Shown here: piece by piece, positions 29,364 to 37,568 of the stretch
Layout of the letters: each line of letters starts with the position of its first letter
How positions within the stretch are numbered: position 1 is the stretch's first letter
NCBI GenBank assembly: GCA_964637835.1
Contig: CAZWYF010000011.1
Location: 1-64,000, forward strand
DNA from: Glo-17 sp964637835
GTDB lineage: Bacteria; Krumholzibacteriota; Krumholzibacteriia; LZORAL124-64-63
Reading direction: 5' to 3'
DNA: 64,000 bases
Notes under the pieces: generated by a model
Database searches by the model: none
Seen by the model: only the letters and a program-made list of their open reading frames with translations
Told to the model about the DNA's origin: nothing
Program-made: the position numbers and the translations under genes

Positions 29364-31223
29364 TCAGATCCTCGCCAGGAGGCGGCAGAGCTCCGGCAGA
29401 GGCGGTGGGGCGGGCGGCGGTCCGGCGAGCGAGGCGGCCAGGGCGAGCAGCCCGTCCAGGCGCGCCCGCGCGGCGGGGATGTGGGCGAGGAAGGCCGCGC
29501 GACCCTTGACCTGCCCGAGGAAGGCGTAGGCGCCCAGCGCCTGCATGATCCGTTGCAGGCCCGCCACGCAGATCATGGCGCGCCAGGCGTCGGCGTCCGG
29601 CGCGTCGGCGCCCCGGTCCCGCAGGCGAGCCGGGAAGCCGGCCAGCAAGCGGTCGCGCAGGTCCGCCGGCAGGTCCACGTAGGGATCCAGCAGCAGCGAG
29701 ACCACGTCATAGGCCTGCGGGCCCCAGCGCATGCCCTGCACGTCCACCAGCCGGACCACGCCATCCTTCAACAGGATGTTCTGGGACTGGAAGTCGCGGT
29801 GGACCAGGGTCCGCGGCTGGGCCAGCGCTGCGGTGGCCAGCGCCGCGAACTCCGCGTCCAGACCGGCGCAGTCCTCCGGGTCCAGACCGGCCCAGCCCAC
29901 CAGGAAGCGGGTGCGGAAGTAGTCGGTCTCCCAGCGCAGGTGCCCACGGTCGAAGCGCCGGTCCCACGCCAGCGGGCAGCGGGCGCGGGCCTCGGCGCCG
30001 AAGGTCTGCAGGTCGGCCAGTCGGGCCAGGACGCGGTCGTAGAGATCGGCGGCGCGCCGCGGCTCGCTGGCCACCAGCGCCCCCAGGGAGCGGTCGCCCA
30101 GGTCCTCCAGCAGGACGGCGTGGCGCGTGGGATCCTGGGCCAGGATGGCCGGGGCGCCCAGGCCGAGGTCGTAGAGGAAACGGGCGATGGCCAGGTAGCG
30201 CGGCAGCTCCGCATCGGCCGCGTCGGTGAGCATGAGCACGGCCCGGCGCGCGCCCTCGCGCAGGCGCAGGAAGCGGCGGTCGCTGCCGTGGCCGGTGATG
30301 GGCTCGGCGATGACCGCCTGGCTGAAGCCCGCGCGGCGGGCGAGGGCGAGGTCGCCGGCCGGCTCCTCGCTCACCGACCAGCCGTTGCCCACCACGGCGC
30401 GCCGCAGGCGCACGCCCGCGGGCACCGTCGCCCCCGGCAGCAGGACCACCTCCGCGAGCTCGGCGCCCGCCCGGGCGGCCGCGGCCACGGTCGCCGCTCG
30501 GCCACTGACGAACCCGGGGCCCAGGAGCCGCCGATGGGCGTCCAGGTACCGCCCGAGGGTGCCCAGATCCTCCCAGGCGCCGTCGTGCACCCACCCGCGC
30601 ACCGCACCGGGTCGCTCCTGCAGCCAGCGACCGAGGACGTCCACCAGGTCCGACGGGCCACGGGGCAGGCGGTCGAGGATCGCCGCGTCGTAGCAGGCGA
30701 TCCCCGTGAAGGTGAGCTGGCGATCACCGGAGGCCGCCGGCGTGCCGAGGCGCCCGGCCAGGTCGCGGACCGACCCGTCGGAGCCCAGCCGCACGGTGTT
30801 GACGGCAGGCCAGTCGGTGAGCGCGAGGGTGGCGGCCGCGCCCCCGTCCTCATGGGCGGCCACCAGCGCCCCGAGGTCCAGATCGCCGAGCACGTCGCCG
30901 TTGTAGACCACGATGAGGTCCGCGCCGGCCAGGTGCTCGCGCGCGCCGGCCAGCGCGCCGGCGGTGCCCAGGATCCGCGGCTCGAGGCTCAGGCGCAGGC
31001 GCGCCCGCTCGCGGTGGGCGGCCAGGTGCGCGGCCACCAGGTGGGCGCGATGGTGGGCATTGACCGCGACGGTGGTGGCGCCGGCTCCGAGCAGCGCCGC
31101 GATGGCCCGGTCCAGCAGCGGCGTACCCGCCACCGGCAGCAGGGGCTTGGGCAGGTAGTCGGTCACCGGCCGCAGGCGCACGCCCAGGCCGGCGGCCAGG
31201 ACCAGGCCACGCAGCTCAGGCAT
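29364..31223 (-). CDS. Fused sugar-1-phosphate nucleotidyltransferase / sugar kinase (MurU-AmgK-like)
   Basis: 619 residues, two enzymes in one chain. Residues 1-235 are a nucleotidyltransferase: LVLAAGLGVRLRPVTDYLPKPLLPVAG (7-33), the metal-binding YNGD (107-110) and DGAWEDLGTLGRYLDAH (214-230). About 236-285 is a short left-handed-helix-like segment (AEVVLLPGATVPAGVRL). Residues about 300-619 are a phosphotransferase with DRRFLRLR (315-322), LLEDLGDRSL (371-380), the catalytic loop LVHRDFQSQN (473-482), metal Asp494 in LVDVQG and QAYDVVSLLLDPY. This matches MurNAc-1-P uridylyltransferase MurU joined to anomeric MurNAc/GlcNAc kinase AmgK, which act successively in peptidoglycan recycling. 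The ATG overlaps the namZ stop by 8 nt, which strongly supports this role. Another hexose-1-P pathway is the alternative. Confidence 0.82.
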   Translation of the reverse strand: MPELRGLVLAAGLGVRLRPVTDYLPKPLLPVAGTPLLDRAIAALLGAGATTVAVNAHHRAHLVAAHLAAHRERARLRLSLEPRILGTAGALAGAREHLAGADLIVVYNGDVLGDLDLGALVAAHEDGGAAATLALTDWPAVNTVRLGSDGSVRDLAGRLGTPAASGDRQLTFTGIACYDAAILDRLPRGPSDLVDVLGRWLQERPGAVRGWVHDGAWEDLGTLGRYLDAHRRLLGPGFVSGRAATVAAAARAGAELAEVVLLPGATVPAGVRLRRAVVGNGWSVSEEPAGDLALARRAGFSQAVIAEPITGHGSDRRFLRLREGARRAVLMLTDAADAELPRYLAIARFLYDLGLGAPAILAQDPTRHAVLLEDLGDRSLGALVASEPRRAADLYDRVLARLADLQTFGAEARARCPLAWDRRFDRGHLRWETDYFRTRFLVGWAGLDPEDCAGLDAEFAALATAALAQPRTLVHRDFQSQNILLKDGVVRLVDVQGMRWGPQAYDVVSLLLDPYVDLPADLRDRLLAGFPARLRDRGADAPDADAWRAMICVAGLQRIMQALGAYAFLGQVKGRAAFLAHIPAARARLDGLLALAASLAGPPPAPPPLPELCRLLARI

Positions 31224-32391
31224 GCGCACCTCGCAGTTCCGCGGTGGCCGCGGCGAAGGCGTCGGCCTGCGCCTGCCAGGCCGCGTCCAGGGCGGCGGGG
31301 TCGTCCCCGCGCTCCACGGCCCGGCGCAGGTCGGGGCCGCCGGCGAGGATGTCGATGGGCAGCTTCTCGTGCTCGTACTCGTACGGGGGACGCTTCCAGC
31401 CGAAGCACTCCGGCCAGAGACGGCGGATCGCCACCAGCAGCGCCACGTAGGTACGCACCGGCCGGAAGGCGGCAGGATCGGTGACGTGGACCTGGACCCC
31501 GCCACAGAGCCGACCGGCGTGCTTCTGGAAGGTGGGCTGGAAGTGCAGCGGGCGCAGGACGCAGCCGGGCAGCGCGTGGGCGTCCAGGGCGGCCACCAGG
31601 GCGGCCGGATCGATGCCCGGCGCCCCCACGATCTCGAACGGGCGGGTGGTGCCGCGGCCCTCGCTCAGCGTGGTGCCCTCGAGCAGGCAGCCCCCGGGAT
31701 AGACCAGGGCCGTCCGTGGGGTGGGCAGGTTGGGCGAGGGCAGCACCCAGGGCAGGCCGGTGGCGCCGAAGAGCGCGTCGCGACGCCAGCGGGCCACCGG
31801 CGTGACGGTGTACTCCACGTCCAGGCCGCGGTGCGCCACCAGCCAGCGGCCCAGCTCGCCGAGGGTCAGGCCGTGGCGCATGGGCACCGGGGCCAGGCCC
31901 ACGAAGCTGGCGTACGCCGGGTCGAGCACGTTGCCCTCCACCGCGCCGCCGATGGGGTTGGGCCGGTCGAGCACGTGCACCGCCACGCCCTGCTCGGCGC
32001 AGGCCTCCACGCAGAGCAGGAGGGTCCAGACGAAGGTGTAGTACCGCGCGCCCACGTCCTGCAGGTCCACCACCAGGACGTCGAGCTGGTCCAGCATCCG
32101 GGGCGTGGGCCTGCGGTGGACACCGTAGAGGGAGAACACGGGCAGGCCGGTCTCGCGATCACGGTACCCCTCCCACTCGATCATGTTGTCCTGGGTCTCC
32201 CCGCGCAGACCGTGCTGCGGGCCGAAAAGGGCGCGCAGGTCCGCCCCGAGGAGCGCGTGCAGCAGCGGGACCGCGTGCCGCAGGCGGCGGTCCACGCTGG
32301 CGGGGTGGGCGAGCAGGCCGCAGCGACGACCCCGCAACGGGCGCGCCTCGCTGGCGACGAGCTGATCGAGTCCGGTCTGCACCGTGGTCAT
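31216..32391 (-). CDS. namZ: Exo-beta-N-acetylmuramidase, NamZ/DUF1343 family
   Basis: A 391-residue protein of the DUF1343 family, whose characterised Bacillus member NamZ removes MurNAc from the non-reducing end of peptidoglycan fragments. Family features: GLLAHPASV (27-35), LFGPQHGLRGE (about 55-65), PVFSLYG, the VDLQDVGARYYTF segment, DRPNPIGG, and LPWVLPSPNLPTPRTALVYPG with GTTLSEGRGTTRPFE. The family is often secreted, but this one has no signal peptide, so it probably acts in the cytosol on imported disaccharides. ATG at 32391 is preferred: GGGAGG lies 6 nt upstream. It has its own promoter and overlaps the MurU-AmgK-like gene by 8 nt. Confidence 0.9.
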   Translation of the reverse strand: MTTVQTGLDQLVASEARPLRGRRCGLLAHPASVDRRLRHAVPLLHALLGADLRALFGPQHGLRGETQDNMIEWEGYRDRETGLPVFSLYGVHRRPTPRMLDQLDVLVVDLQDVGARYYTFVWTLLLCVEACAEQGVAVHVLDRPNPIGGAVEGNVLDPAYASFVGLAPVPMRHGLTLGELGRWLVAHRGLDVEYTVTPVARWRRDALFGATGLPWVLPSPNLPTPRTALVYPGGCLLEGTTLSEGRGTTRPFEIVGAPGIDPAALVAALDAHALPGCVLRPLHFQPTFQKHAGRLCGGVQVHVTDPAAFRPVRTYVALLVAIRRLWPECFGWKRPPYEYEHEKLPIDILAGGPDLRRAVERGDDPAALDAAWQAQADAFAAATAELRGAHA

Positions 32392-32412
32392 CGGCAACCT
32401 CCCTGGCGCGGC

Positions 32413-32441
32413 AGTCTAAGCCAGCCGCGCCCGCCGGCCAA
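32413..32441 (-). promoter_or_regulatory. Promoter of the namZ operon
   Basis: TTGGCC (32436-32441), 17 nt, TAGACT (32413-32418), 22 nt before the ATG at 32391. The position implies a very short leader. Confidence 0.5.
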
Positions 32442-32512
32442 GGGTCGGCTCGCGCCCCGGCGGGACCTGCAGCGACGCGTGCAGACCAGCCCGCGTCCGG
32501 GGCGGCCGGTGC

Positions 32513-33661
32513 TCAACCGCGCGCCAGCTCCTCGATGGCCACGGCCTGGTTCTCCCACGAGTAGCGCTGCTTGGCCCGGGCCACGGCGCGACTCATGGCC
32601 GGCCCCCGCTGCTCGTCGAAGAAGCGGATGCAGGCGTGGGCCAGGGCCCCGGGGTCGGCCGGGGGGACCAGGAAGCCGGTCTCGCCGTCATGGACCACCT
32701 CGGGCAGGCCGCCCACGCGCGTGGTGACCACGGGGCGATCGTAGTTCCAGGCGATCTGGACGATGCCGCTCTGGGTGGCCGACTCGTACGGCAGCACCAC
32801 CAGGTCGGCGGCCACGAACCAGGGCTCCACCTCCTCGTCCGCCACGTAGTGGGGATGGAAGCGGATCACGTCGGCGGCGCCCGAGGCGGCGATGCGCTGC
32901 TCGTAGGGGCGGCGGTCGCCGTAGACGTCGCCCACCACGAGGATGCGCACGCCGTCCGGCCCGAAATGATCACGCAACGTGGCGGCGGCGTCGATGAGGT
33001 GGATCAGCCCCTTGTACGGCTTGATGAAACCGAAGAAGAGCAGCACCCGCGCTCGCTCGGGCAGGTCCAGCTGGCGGCGCGCCTCGGCCACCGCCGGCCG
33101 CGGTCGGTCCGGGGCGCTGTAGTCATAGACCGGATGCGGGGCCAGGCGGATGACGTGGTCCTCGACGCCGGGCAGCAGGTCCTGCAGATCGCGGCGCACC
33201 TGCCCGCTCTGGACCAGGAAGGCGTGGCCCTGGGCCAGCGCCAGGCGCGTGAGCTGGCGCCCGAGGGGATAGCGCTCGTGGGGCACCACGTTGTCCAGCA
33301 CCCAGACCACGCGGGTCCGCGCGCGCACCTGCCGCATCACCGCCCAGAAGCCGGGAGCGAAGAAGGGGATCCACCAGCGCGCCACCACCGCGTCGGGCCG
33401 GTGCGCCAGCAGGTCGCGTGCGGCCTGCCCCCAGGTCCACGGTTCCCAGGGCACGAACACGGGCCGGCTCGGGCACTGCAGCCACGGCGCGGTGGGGCCC
33501 TCCTGGGCACTGCCGGGAAAGATCAGGCCGGGATACTGGCGCCGGAAGCTGGTCCAGTGCAACGCGTGGCCCCGGGCGGCCAGGGTGCGGTAGAGATTGG
33601 CCTGCGCCGCCACGATCCCCCCTCGCAGGGGAGGCGCCGGCCCGAAGAACGCCAGTCGCAT
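32513..33661 (-). CDS. GT4-type glycosyltransferase
   Basis: A 382-residue GT-B glycosyltransferase. The N-terminal domain opens MRLAFFGPAPPLRGGIV, with the Gly-rich loop typical for the GT4 acceptor domain. The C-terminal domain has LLFFGFIKPYKGLIHLIDA (donor-domain start, about 222-240) and the nucleotide-sugar motif PYESATQSGIVQIAWNYDRPVV, with the EX7E-like region, followed by TRVGGLPEVVHDGETGFLVPP. The substrate is unknown; a cell-surface glycan is likely. The ATG at 33661 follows GGAAGGAT. It has a promoter and is 121 nt upstream of namZ, whose own promoter suggests separate control. Confidence 0.88.
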   Translation of the reverse strand: MRLAFFGPAPPLRGGIVAAQANLYRTLAARGHALHWTSFRRQYPGLIFPGSAQEGPTAPWLQCPSRPVFVPWEPWTWGQAARDLLAHRPDAVVARWWIPFFAPGFWAVMRQVRARTRVVWVLDNVVPHERYPLGRQLTRLALAQGHAFLVQSGQVRRDLQDLLPGVEDHVIRLAPHPVYDYSAPDRPRPAVAEARRQLDLPERARVLLFFGFIKPYKGLIHLIDAAATLRDHFGPDGVRILVVGDVYGDRRPYEQRIAASGAADVIRFHPHYVADEEVEPWFVAADLVVLPYESATQSGIVQIAWNYDRPVVTTRVGGLPEVVHDGETGFLVPPADPGALAHACIRFFDEQRGPAMSRAVARAKQRYSWENQAVAIEELARG

Positions 33662-33704
33662 GGTCCGGATCCTTCCCGCGACGCCGTCATCGCGCCGCCC
33701 GGCG

Positions 33705-33733
33705 AAGGTACGGCATGGGCCGTGGCGCGCCAA
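33705..33733 (-). promoter_or_regulatory. Promoter of the GT4 glycosyltransferase
   Basis: TTGGCG (33728-33733), 17 nt, TACCTT (33705-33710), 43 nt before the ATG. The -10 is identical to the hppA candidate. Confidence 0.45.
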
Positions 33734-33758
33734 GCCCGGCCATGCGCGCACGCCAGGG

Positions 33759-33787
33759 GTGACACGGCGGCGGCGATCCCGTAGAGT
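33759..33787 (+). promoter_or_regulatory. Promoter of the helical-repeat lipoprotein gene
   Basis: GTGACA (33759-33764), 17 nt, TAGAGT (33782-33787), 34 nt before the ATG at 33822; divergent from the GT4 promoter. Confidence 0.5.
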
Positions 33788-33821
33788 TGATGGCAGGGGA
33801 GAGTGCTGGAGGGATACGCTG

Positions 33822-35246
33822 ATGATCGTTCACCATCCGCCGCGCACCGCTGTTCGACCGCGCCGGCCAGGCGGCGCGGCGCTGGTGCTGCCCATCCTGG
33901 TGGCCGCCGCCTGGCTCGCCGGCTGCGGCGGTCCGCCCCCCGTCCTGGACGATCCGCTGCTCGGCGATGGCGACCTCTACGTGGACTGGGATCGCGCCGA
34001 CTGGCGGGTGGATCGCTACCTGCTGCTCAGCGCCAAGGAATACGCCCGCACCCGGAACCTGGGCCCCCGCGAACCGGCGCGGGAATACCGTCGCGCCCTG
34101 ACCCACGACGCCACCTGGGACTCGGTTCCGCTGGTGACCTTCATGGCCCTGGAGACCGGCGAGCAGGCCGAGCGCCGTCGTCTTTCCCGCAAGCGTCTGA
34201 AGGCCGCGCGTCGCATCCTGCTGACCACGGTCAACCACTACTGGAACGACGCCTCCCGCGGCCACCTGCCCAACCTCAACGCGTTCGACAACGCCCCCAA
34301 GCCCCCCGGGGTGGAGACGGCGGTCACGTCGGCGCTCCGGCACCTGGCGACGGCCGTGGGCCTGGACCCCACCAACGCCGCAGCCTGGCGGGACCTGGCC
34401 TACTTCTGTGGCGCCGTGGGCGACCGGCAGCGCCAGCACCGCGCCCTGACCGCCACGCTGGCCGCCCTGGACCTGGCCGGCCCGCGCGGACCCGGGGGCG
34501 ATGTCGACCGCCTGCGCCGCGACTCGCTGCTCGACCTCGCCTGGCTGGCCCGGGACATGGGGCAGCCTCGGCTGGCCCTGGCCTATCTGGACCACGTGGC
34601 GCCGTGGCTGGACACCCCGGGCGCCGAGCGGGCCGAGCGCCGCTTCGAGGCCGACCTGCTGCGCGGGCTCGCCCTGGCCGACGCCGGCGAGTGGCTCGCC
34701 GCCGTGCAGCAGGCCCGGGAACTGCCCCGGATCGACGTGGTGAGCCGGTCGCTCCGCGGCGGCGTGCGGGAGGATCTGCGGTGGCAGCTGGACGCGCCCC
34801 TCTTCGACGCCCTCGGGCACGACCGCACCGCCTGGCCCCGCCAGCGATCGGACTTCGGCCGCCGCTGGGTCAAGGCCATGGCCGGCGCCCCGTCCGGCGA
34901 CGTGGACCACACCCTCTGGCTGCTGGGCGCGCCGCCCACCCACCTCGAGTTCCCGCCCCGCCTGGCCTGGCGCTTCTGGCAGGACCAGGGCCGCCTGTAC
35001 ACCCGGGCCGGCGAGATGGCCGAGGCCCGCAACTGCTTCGAGTGGGCGGCCCTCTACCGGCCGTACATGGCCTTCTTCCCCCTGACCGGATCGGATTCCG
35101 GCGTCCGGCGCCTGAGCACGCCGGGCGCCGTCCAGCGGTACTTCACCGGCTACGGGATGTTCTTCCTCTGCGGTGATCGCGGGGCCTTCGACCGTGATGT
35201 GGAGATCGCCGCCGCAGGGCGCGGCCGCGAGCGTCGCCACAACTGA
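33822..35246 (+). CDS. Lipoprotein with helical (TPR-like) repeats
   Basis: 474 residues, function unknown. A lipoprotein signal ends AAWLAGC (Cys at about 34), so it is probably anchored in an outer or inner membrane facing the periplasm. The body is almost wholly helical with TPR-like pairs: about 165-215 (ALRHLATAVGLDPTNAAAWRDLAYFCGAVGDRQRQ), about 225-265, and a last pair (RLYTRAGEMAEARNCFEWAALYRPY) near residue 400. The central region (YVDWDRADWRVDRYLLLSAKEYART) is unlike any family I can name. GGAGG precedes the ATG. The convergent downstream gene is 18 nt away. Confidence 0.7.
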   Translation: MIVHHPPRTAVRPRRPGGAALVLPILVAAAWLAGCGGPPPVLDDPLLGDGDLYVDWDRADWRVDRYLLLSAKEYARTRNLGPREPAREYRRALTHDATWDSVPLVTFMALETGEQAERRRLSRKRLKAARRILLTTVNHYWNDASRGHLPNLNAFDNAPKPPGVETAVTSALRHLATAVGLDPTNAAAWRDLAYFCGAVGDRQRQHRALTATLAALDLAGPRGPGGDVDRLRRDSLLDLAWLARDMGQPRLALAYLDHVAPWLDTPGAERAERRFEADLLRGLALADAGEWLAAVQQARELPRIDVVSRSLRGGVREDLRWQLDAPLFDALGHDRTAWPRQRSDFGRRWVKAMAGAPSGDVDHTLWLLGAPPTHLEFPPRLAWRFWQDQGRLYTRAGEMAEARNCFEWAALYRPYMAFFPLTGSDSGVRRLSTPGAVQRYFTGYGMFFLCGDRGAFDRDVEIAAAGRGRERRHN

Positions 35247-35264
35247 GCCGCGCCGGACGGGCCG

Positions 35265-36149
35265 TCAGCGGGGCGCGTCGCCCTCGCCCCGCGGCGGCCA
35301 TTCCTCGAGCACTCGCCGCAGACGCACCACCTGTTCCGGGGGCAATCCCAGCGCCTCGGCCGCCGCCGCGGACTCCCGCGCCTGGACGGGATTTCCCAGC
35401 TGCAGATGCACCCTGACCAGGTCGGCGTAGACCTGCGCGATGGACGCGGCGGGAGCCGGCTGCCGCCGCGCGACGCCGAGGGAGTCCAGCGCCGCGAACG
35501 CCTGCTCGCGCTCCAGCAGCCCGGCCGCCGCGGTGCGCAGACGCTGCACGCGTGCTGCCGCCGCCACCGTGTCCGCCGGTGCGGCCACCGGCACCGATGC
35601 CAGCCTCGACCCCAGCTCGCCGGCCGAGACCGCCCGCAGCAGGGTGGTCGCCACGGCGTCGTCGGGATCCTCGCGCAGGGCGGCGAGCAGATGCTCTCGC
35701 GCCGCCTCGGCGTCGCCGGCCGCCAGGTCCTCCAGGGCCCGGTTGACGGCGTGGGAGTAGGCCCGCCGGTACGCGTCGGGCGGCGGGCCCCAGATCGAGA
35801 CGGTGAAGGCCCCGCCCCGGCGGCCGGCGGTGAGCACCGCGGAGAGGCTCTCGCCCGTTCCCCACGGGACCTCCACCTGGTGACGGGTCTCGTCCCGCTG
35901 GTCGTACAGCAGGTCGCCGCCGCGGTCGCGGCGCACGTTCAGATGTGCCGGCCGGCCGTCCCCCTCCACCAGCAAGAACCAGCGGCGGACGGGGATCTCC
36001 TGGAACGTCACCGGGAACTGGACCGACTCGCCCGGATCCAGCAGGTAGGTCTGCCGGCCCCAGGACTCCAGTCCGGGCGGCGGGTACTGGGCGACGGCGG
36101 CGCCTGCGAGCAGCAGCACCGCCAGGCCGAGGTGGACACGACCACGCAT
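35265..36149 (-). CDS. Secreted protein with helical repeats
   Basis: 294 residues, function unknown. A signal peptide ends GAAVAQ (residue 21). The first 130 residues form a beta-rich module (FPVTFQEIPVRRWFLLVEGDGRPAHLNVRRD ... GAFTVSIWGPPP). The rest is helical with two TPR-like units (AVNRALEDLAAGDAEAAREHLLAALREDPDDAVA at about 135-168, and ADLVRVHLQLGNPVQARESAAAAEALGLP near 250). The ATG at 36149 has only a poor purine-rich site. A divergent gene starts 98 nt upstream. Confidence 0.65.
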   Translation of the reverse strand: MRGRVHLGLAVLLLAGAAVAQYPPPGLESWGRQTYLLDPGESVQFPVTFQEIPVRRWFLLVEGDGRPAHLNVRRDRGGDLLYDQRDETRHQVEVPWGTGESLSAVLTAGRRGGAFTVSIWGPPPDAYRRAYSHAVNRALEDLAAGDAEAAREHLLAALREDPDDAVATTLLRAVSAGELGSRLASVPVAAPADTVAAAARVQRLRTAAAGLLEREQAFAALDSLGVARRQPAPAASIAQVYADLVRVHLQLGNPVQARESAAAAEALGLPPEQVVRLRRVLEEWPPRGEGDAPR

Positions 36150-36247
36150 GGCGTCGATACTCCGGGTTGAAGGACCGAGGTTCCGTCCCCCACGTTACCC
36201 CCGGAAGCGGCCATCCGACAACCGCCTCCGCTCGCAGGAGCCCGATC

Positions 36248-37381
36248 ATGAGCCTCCCGTTCTCCTCCACTGCTGCGGTCCGCGGCCCGGCCCGGCCCCT
36301 CGTCCGGATCCTCGCCCGGATCCTCGCCCGCCCCTCGACGCGCGATCGTCGCAGGCGGCCGCATGCGGGTCGACCGGCGTGGTGGGCACCGGTCCTGCTG
36401 CTCACCCCCGCCCTGACGGCCGGGGCCCAGGACGTGGTCCTCGAACGTCAGCCCGCCGACATCGTGGTCCAGGTGATCCTCGGCGCCGAGGGCCGGCCGA
36501 CCACCGCCGACCGGGTGCTCGTCCGCGAGGAGGGCCCGGCGACCACCGACCTGGCCGAGGCCACCGACGTGGCTGGCGAGGTGGTCTTTCGCGACCAGGA
36601 GGTCTTCGGCTTCCGGCCCTACCTGATCAGCGCCTGGGTCGACGGCGTGGATTACCATCGGCGGGAGCGCGGCGAGGTCTTCCTCGCCGGCGAGCCGGTG
36701 GTGGTGCGGGCGTTCCCGGTGTCGGACTCCCGGGAGGGGCTCCGGCTGTCGGGCATGAACCTGGTGGTCCGGCAGCAGGCCGGGGGATTCGCCCTGGAGT
36801 ACATCTGCCACCTGCAGGCGGCCAGCCCGCCACGGCACACCGTGGCCGCGGACGCCCTGCCGCTACGCCTGGCGCTGCCGCCGGAACTCACCCGGCGGGA
36901 GGTGGAGATCGAGCAGGGCCCGGACCCCCGCACCGCCGGGTTGCGCCCCGCCGGAGGCGGCCTCGAGGGCGTGGCCGCGCCGCTGAAGCCGGGGGCGGCG
37001 CGGATCACCATCCGCGGGTTCCTGCCCGAGGAGCAGACCACCCGCCTGCCCGTCCGCTTCGACCTGCCGGTGGAGGAATGGAGCCTGCTGGCCTGGCCCG
37101 CCACGCTGCGGGTCGGCGGCGCCGATCTCGAGCGCGACCAGGAGGTGGGCAACCCCCAGTTCGCCCGCTGGCGCGGCCCGTCCCTGGCGGCCGGCCAGGA
37201 GGTGATGGTGACCATCGGCGCCACCGAGGAGGTGAGCGCCGCTCCCGTCTTCGGCGAGCCCACCGCTCCGGACCAGGCACCGCCGGCGCCCGCGGCGCCC
37301 GAGCGGCGCTTCCCCTGGCTGACGGTCATCGCGGCGGCGATGCTGCTGGGGGCCTACGTGGTCTGGCGCCGTCGGCGCTGA
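36248..37381 (+). CDS. Exported protein with a C-terminal membrane anchor
   Basis: 377 residues, function unknown. The N-terminus carries an Arg-rich region and hydrophobic segment (WWAPVLLLTPALTAGAQ, about 45-61) that should act as a signal peptide. The extracytoplasmic part has a beta-sandwich-like start (VVQVILGAEGRPTTADRVLVREEG), reminiscent of carboxypeptidase-like regulatory domains. A Pro/Ala linker precedes one C-terminal helix (WLTVIAAAMLLGAYVV) followed by RRRR, an inner-membrane stop-transfer. A 12-bp direct repeat (CGGATCCTCGCC twice, about 36305-36328) encodes RILARILA. AGGAG precedes the ATG. Confidence 0.65.
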   Translation: MSLPFSSTAAVRGPARPLVRILARILARPSTRDRRRRPHAGRPAWWAPVLLLTPALTAGAQDVVLERQPADIVVQVILGAEGRPTTADRVLVREEGPATTDLAEATDVAGEVVFRDQEVFGFRPYLISAWVDGVDYHRRERGEVFLAGEPVVVRAFPVSDSREGLRLSGMNLVVRQQAGGFALEYICHLQAASPPRHTVAADALPLRLALPPELTRREVEIEQGPDPRTAGLRPAGGGLEGVAAPLKPGAARITIRGFLPEEQTTRLPVRFDLPVEEWSLLAWPATLRVGGADLERDQEVGNPQFARWRGPSLAAGQEVMVTIGATEEVSAAPVFGEPTAPDQAPPAPAAPERRFPWLTVIAAAMLLGAYVVWRRRR

Positions 37382-37469
37382 CCCCGCCGGCCGGCATCCC
37401 GCCCCCAGCTGCGCGCCCCCACCACCCCGCGCGACCTTATTTCCGGTGTCAATGGCGATGTTTATGGTC

Positions 37470-37475
37470 TATAAT
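37470..37475 (+). promoter_or_regulatory. -10 element upstream of the sorted protease gene
   Basis: A perfect TATAAT at 37470-37475 in a local AT-rich patch, about 94 nt before the ATG at 37569. The -35 region is not clear: the sequence 17 nt upstream reads TGTCAA. Confidence 0.45.
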
Positions 37476-37568
37476 GTGCGGATCACCATCGAGCAAATCG
37501 CCGCTGGACTGGTCCTCCTCGCCCCCACGTCCCGCCGGCTCCGCCCCAGACCACTTCCGAGGAGTCCC

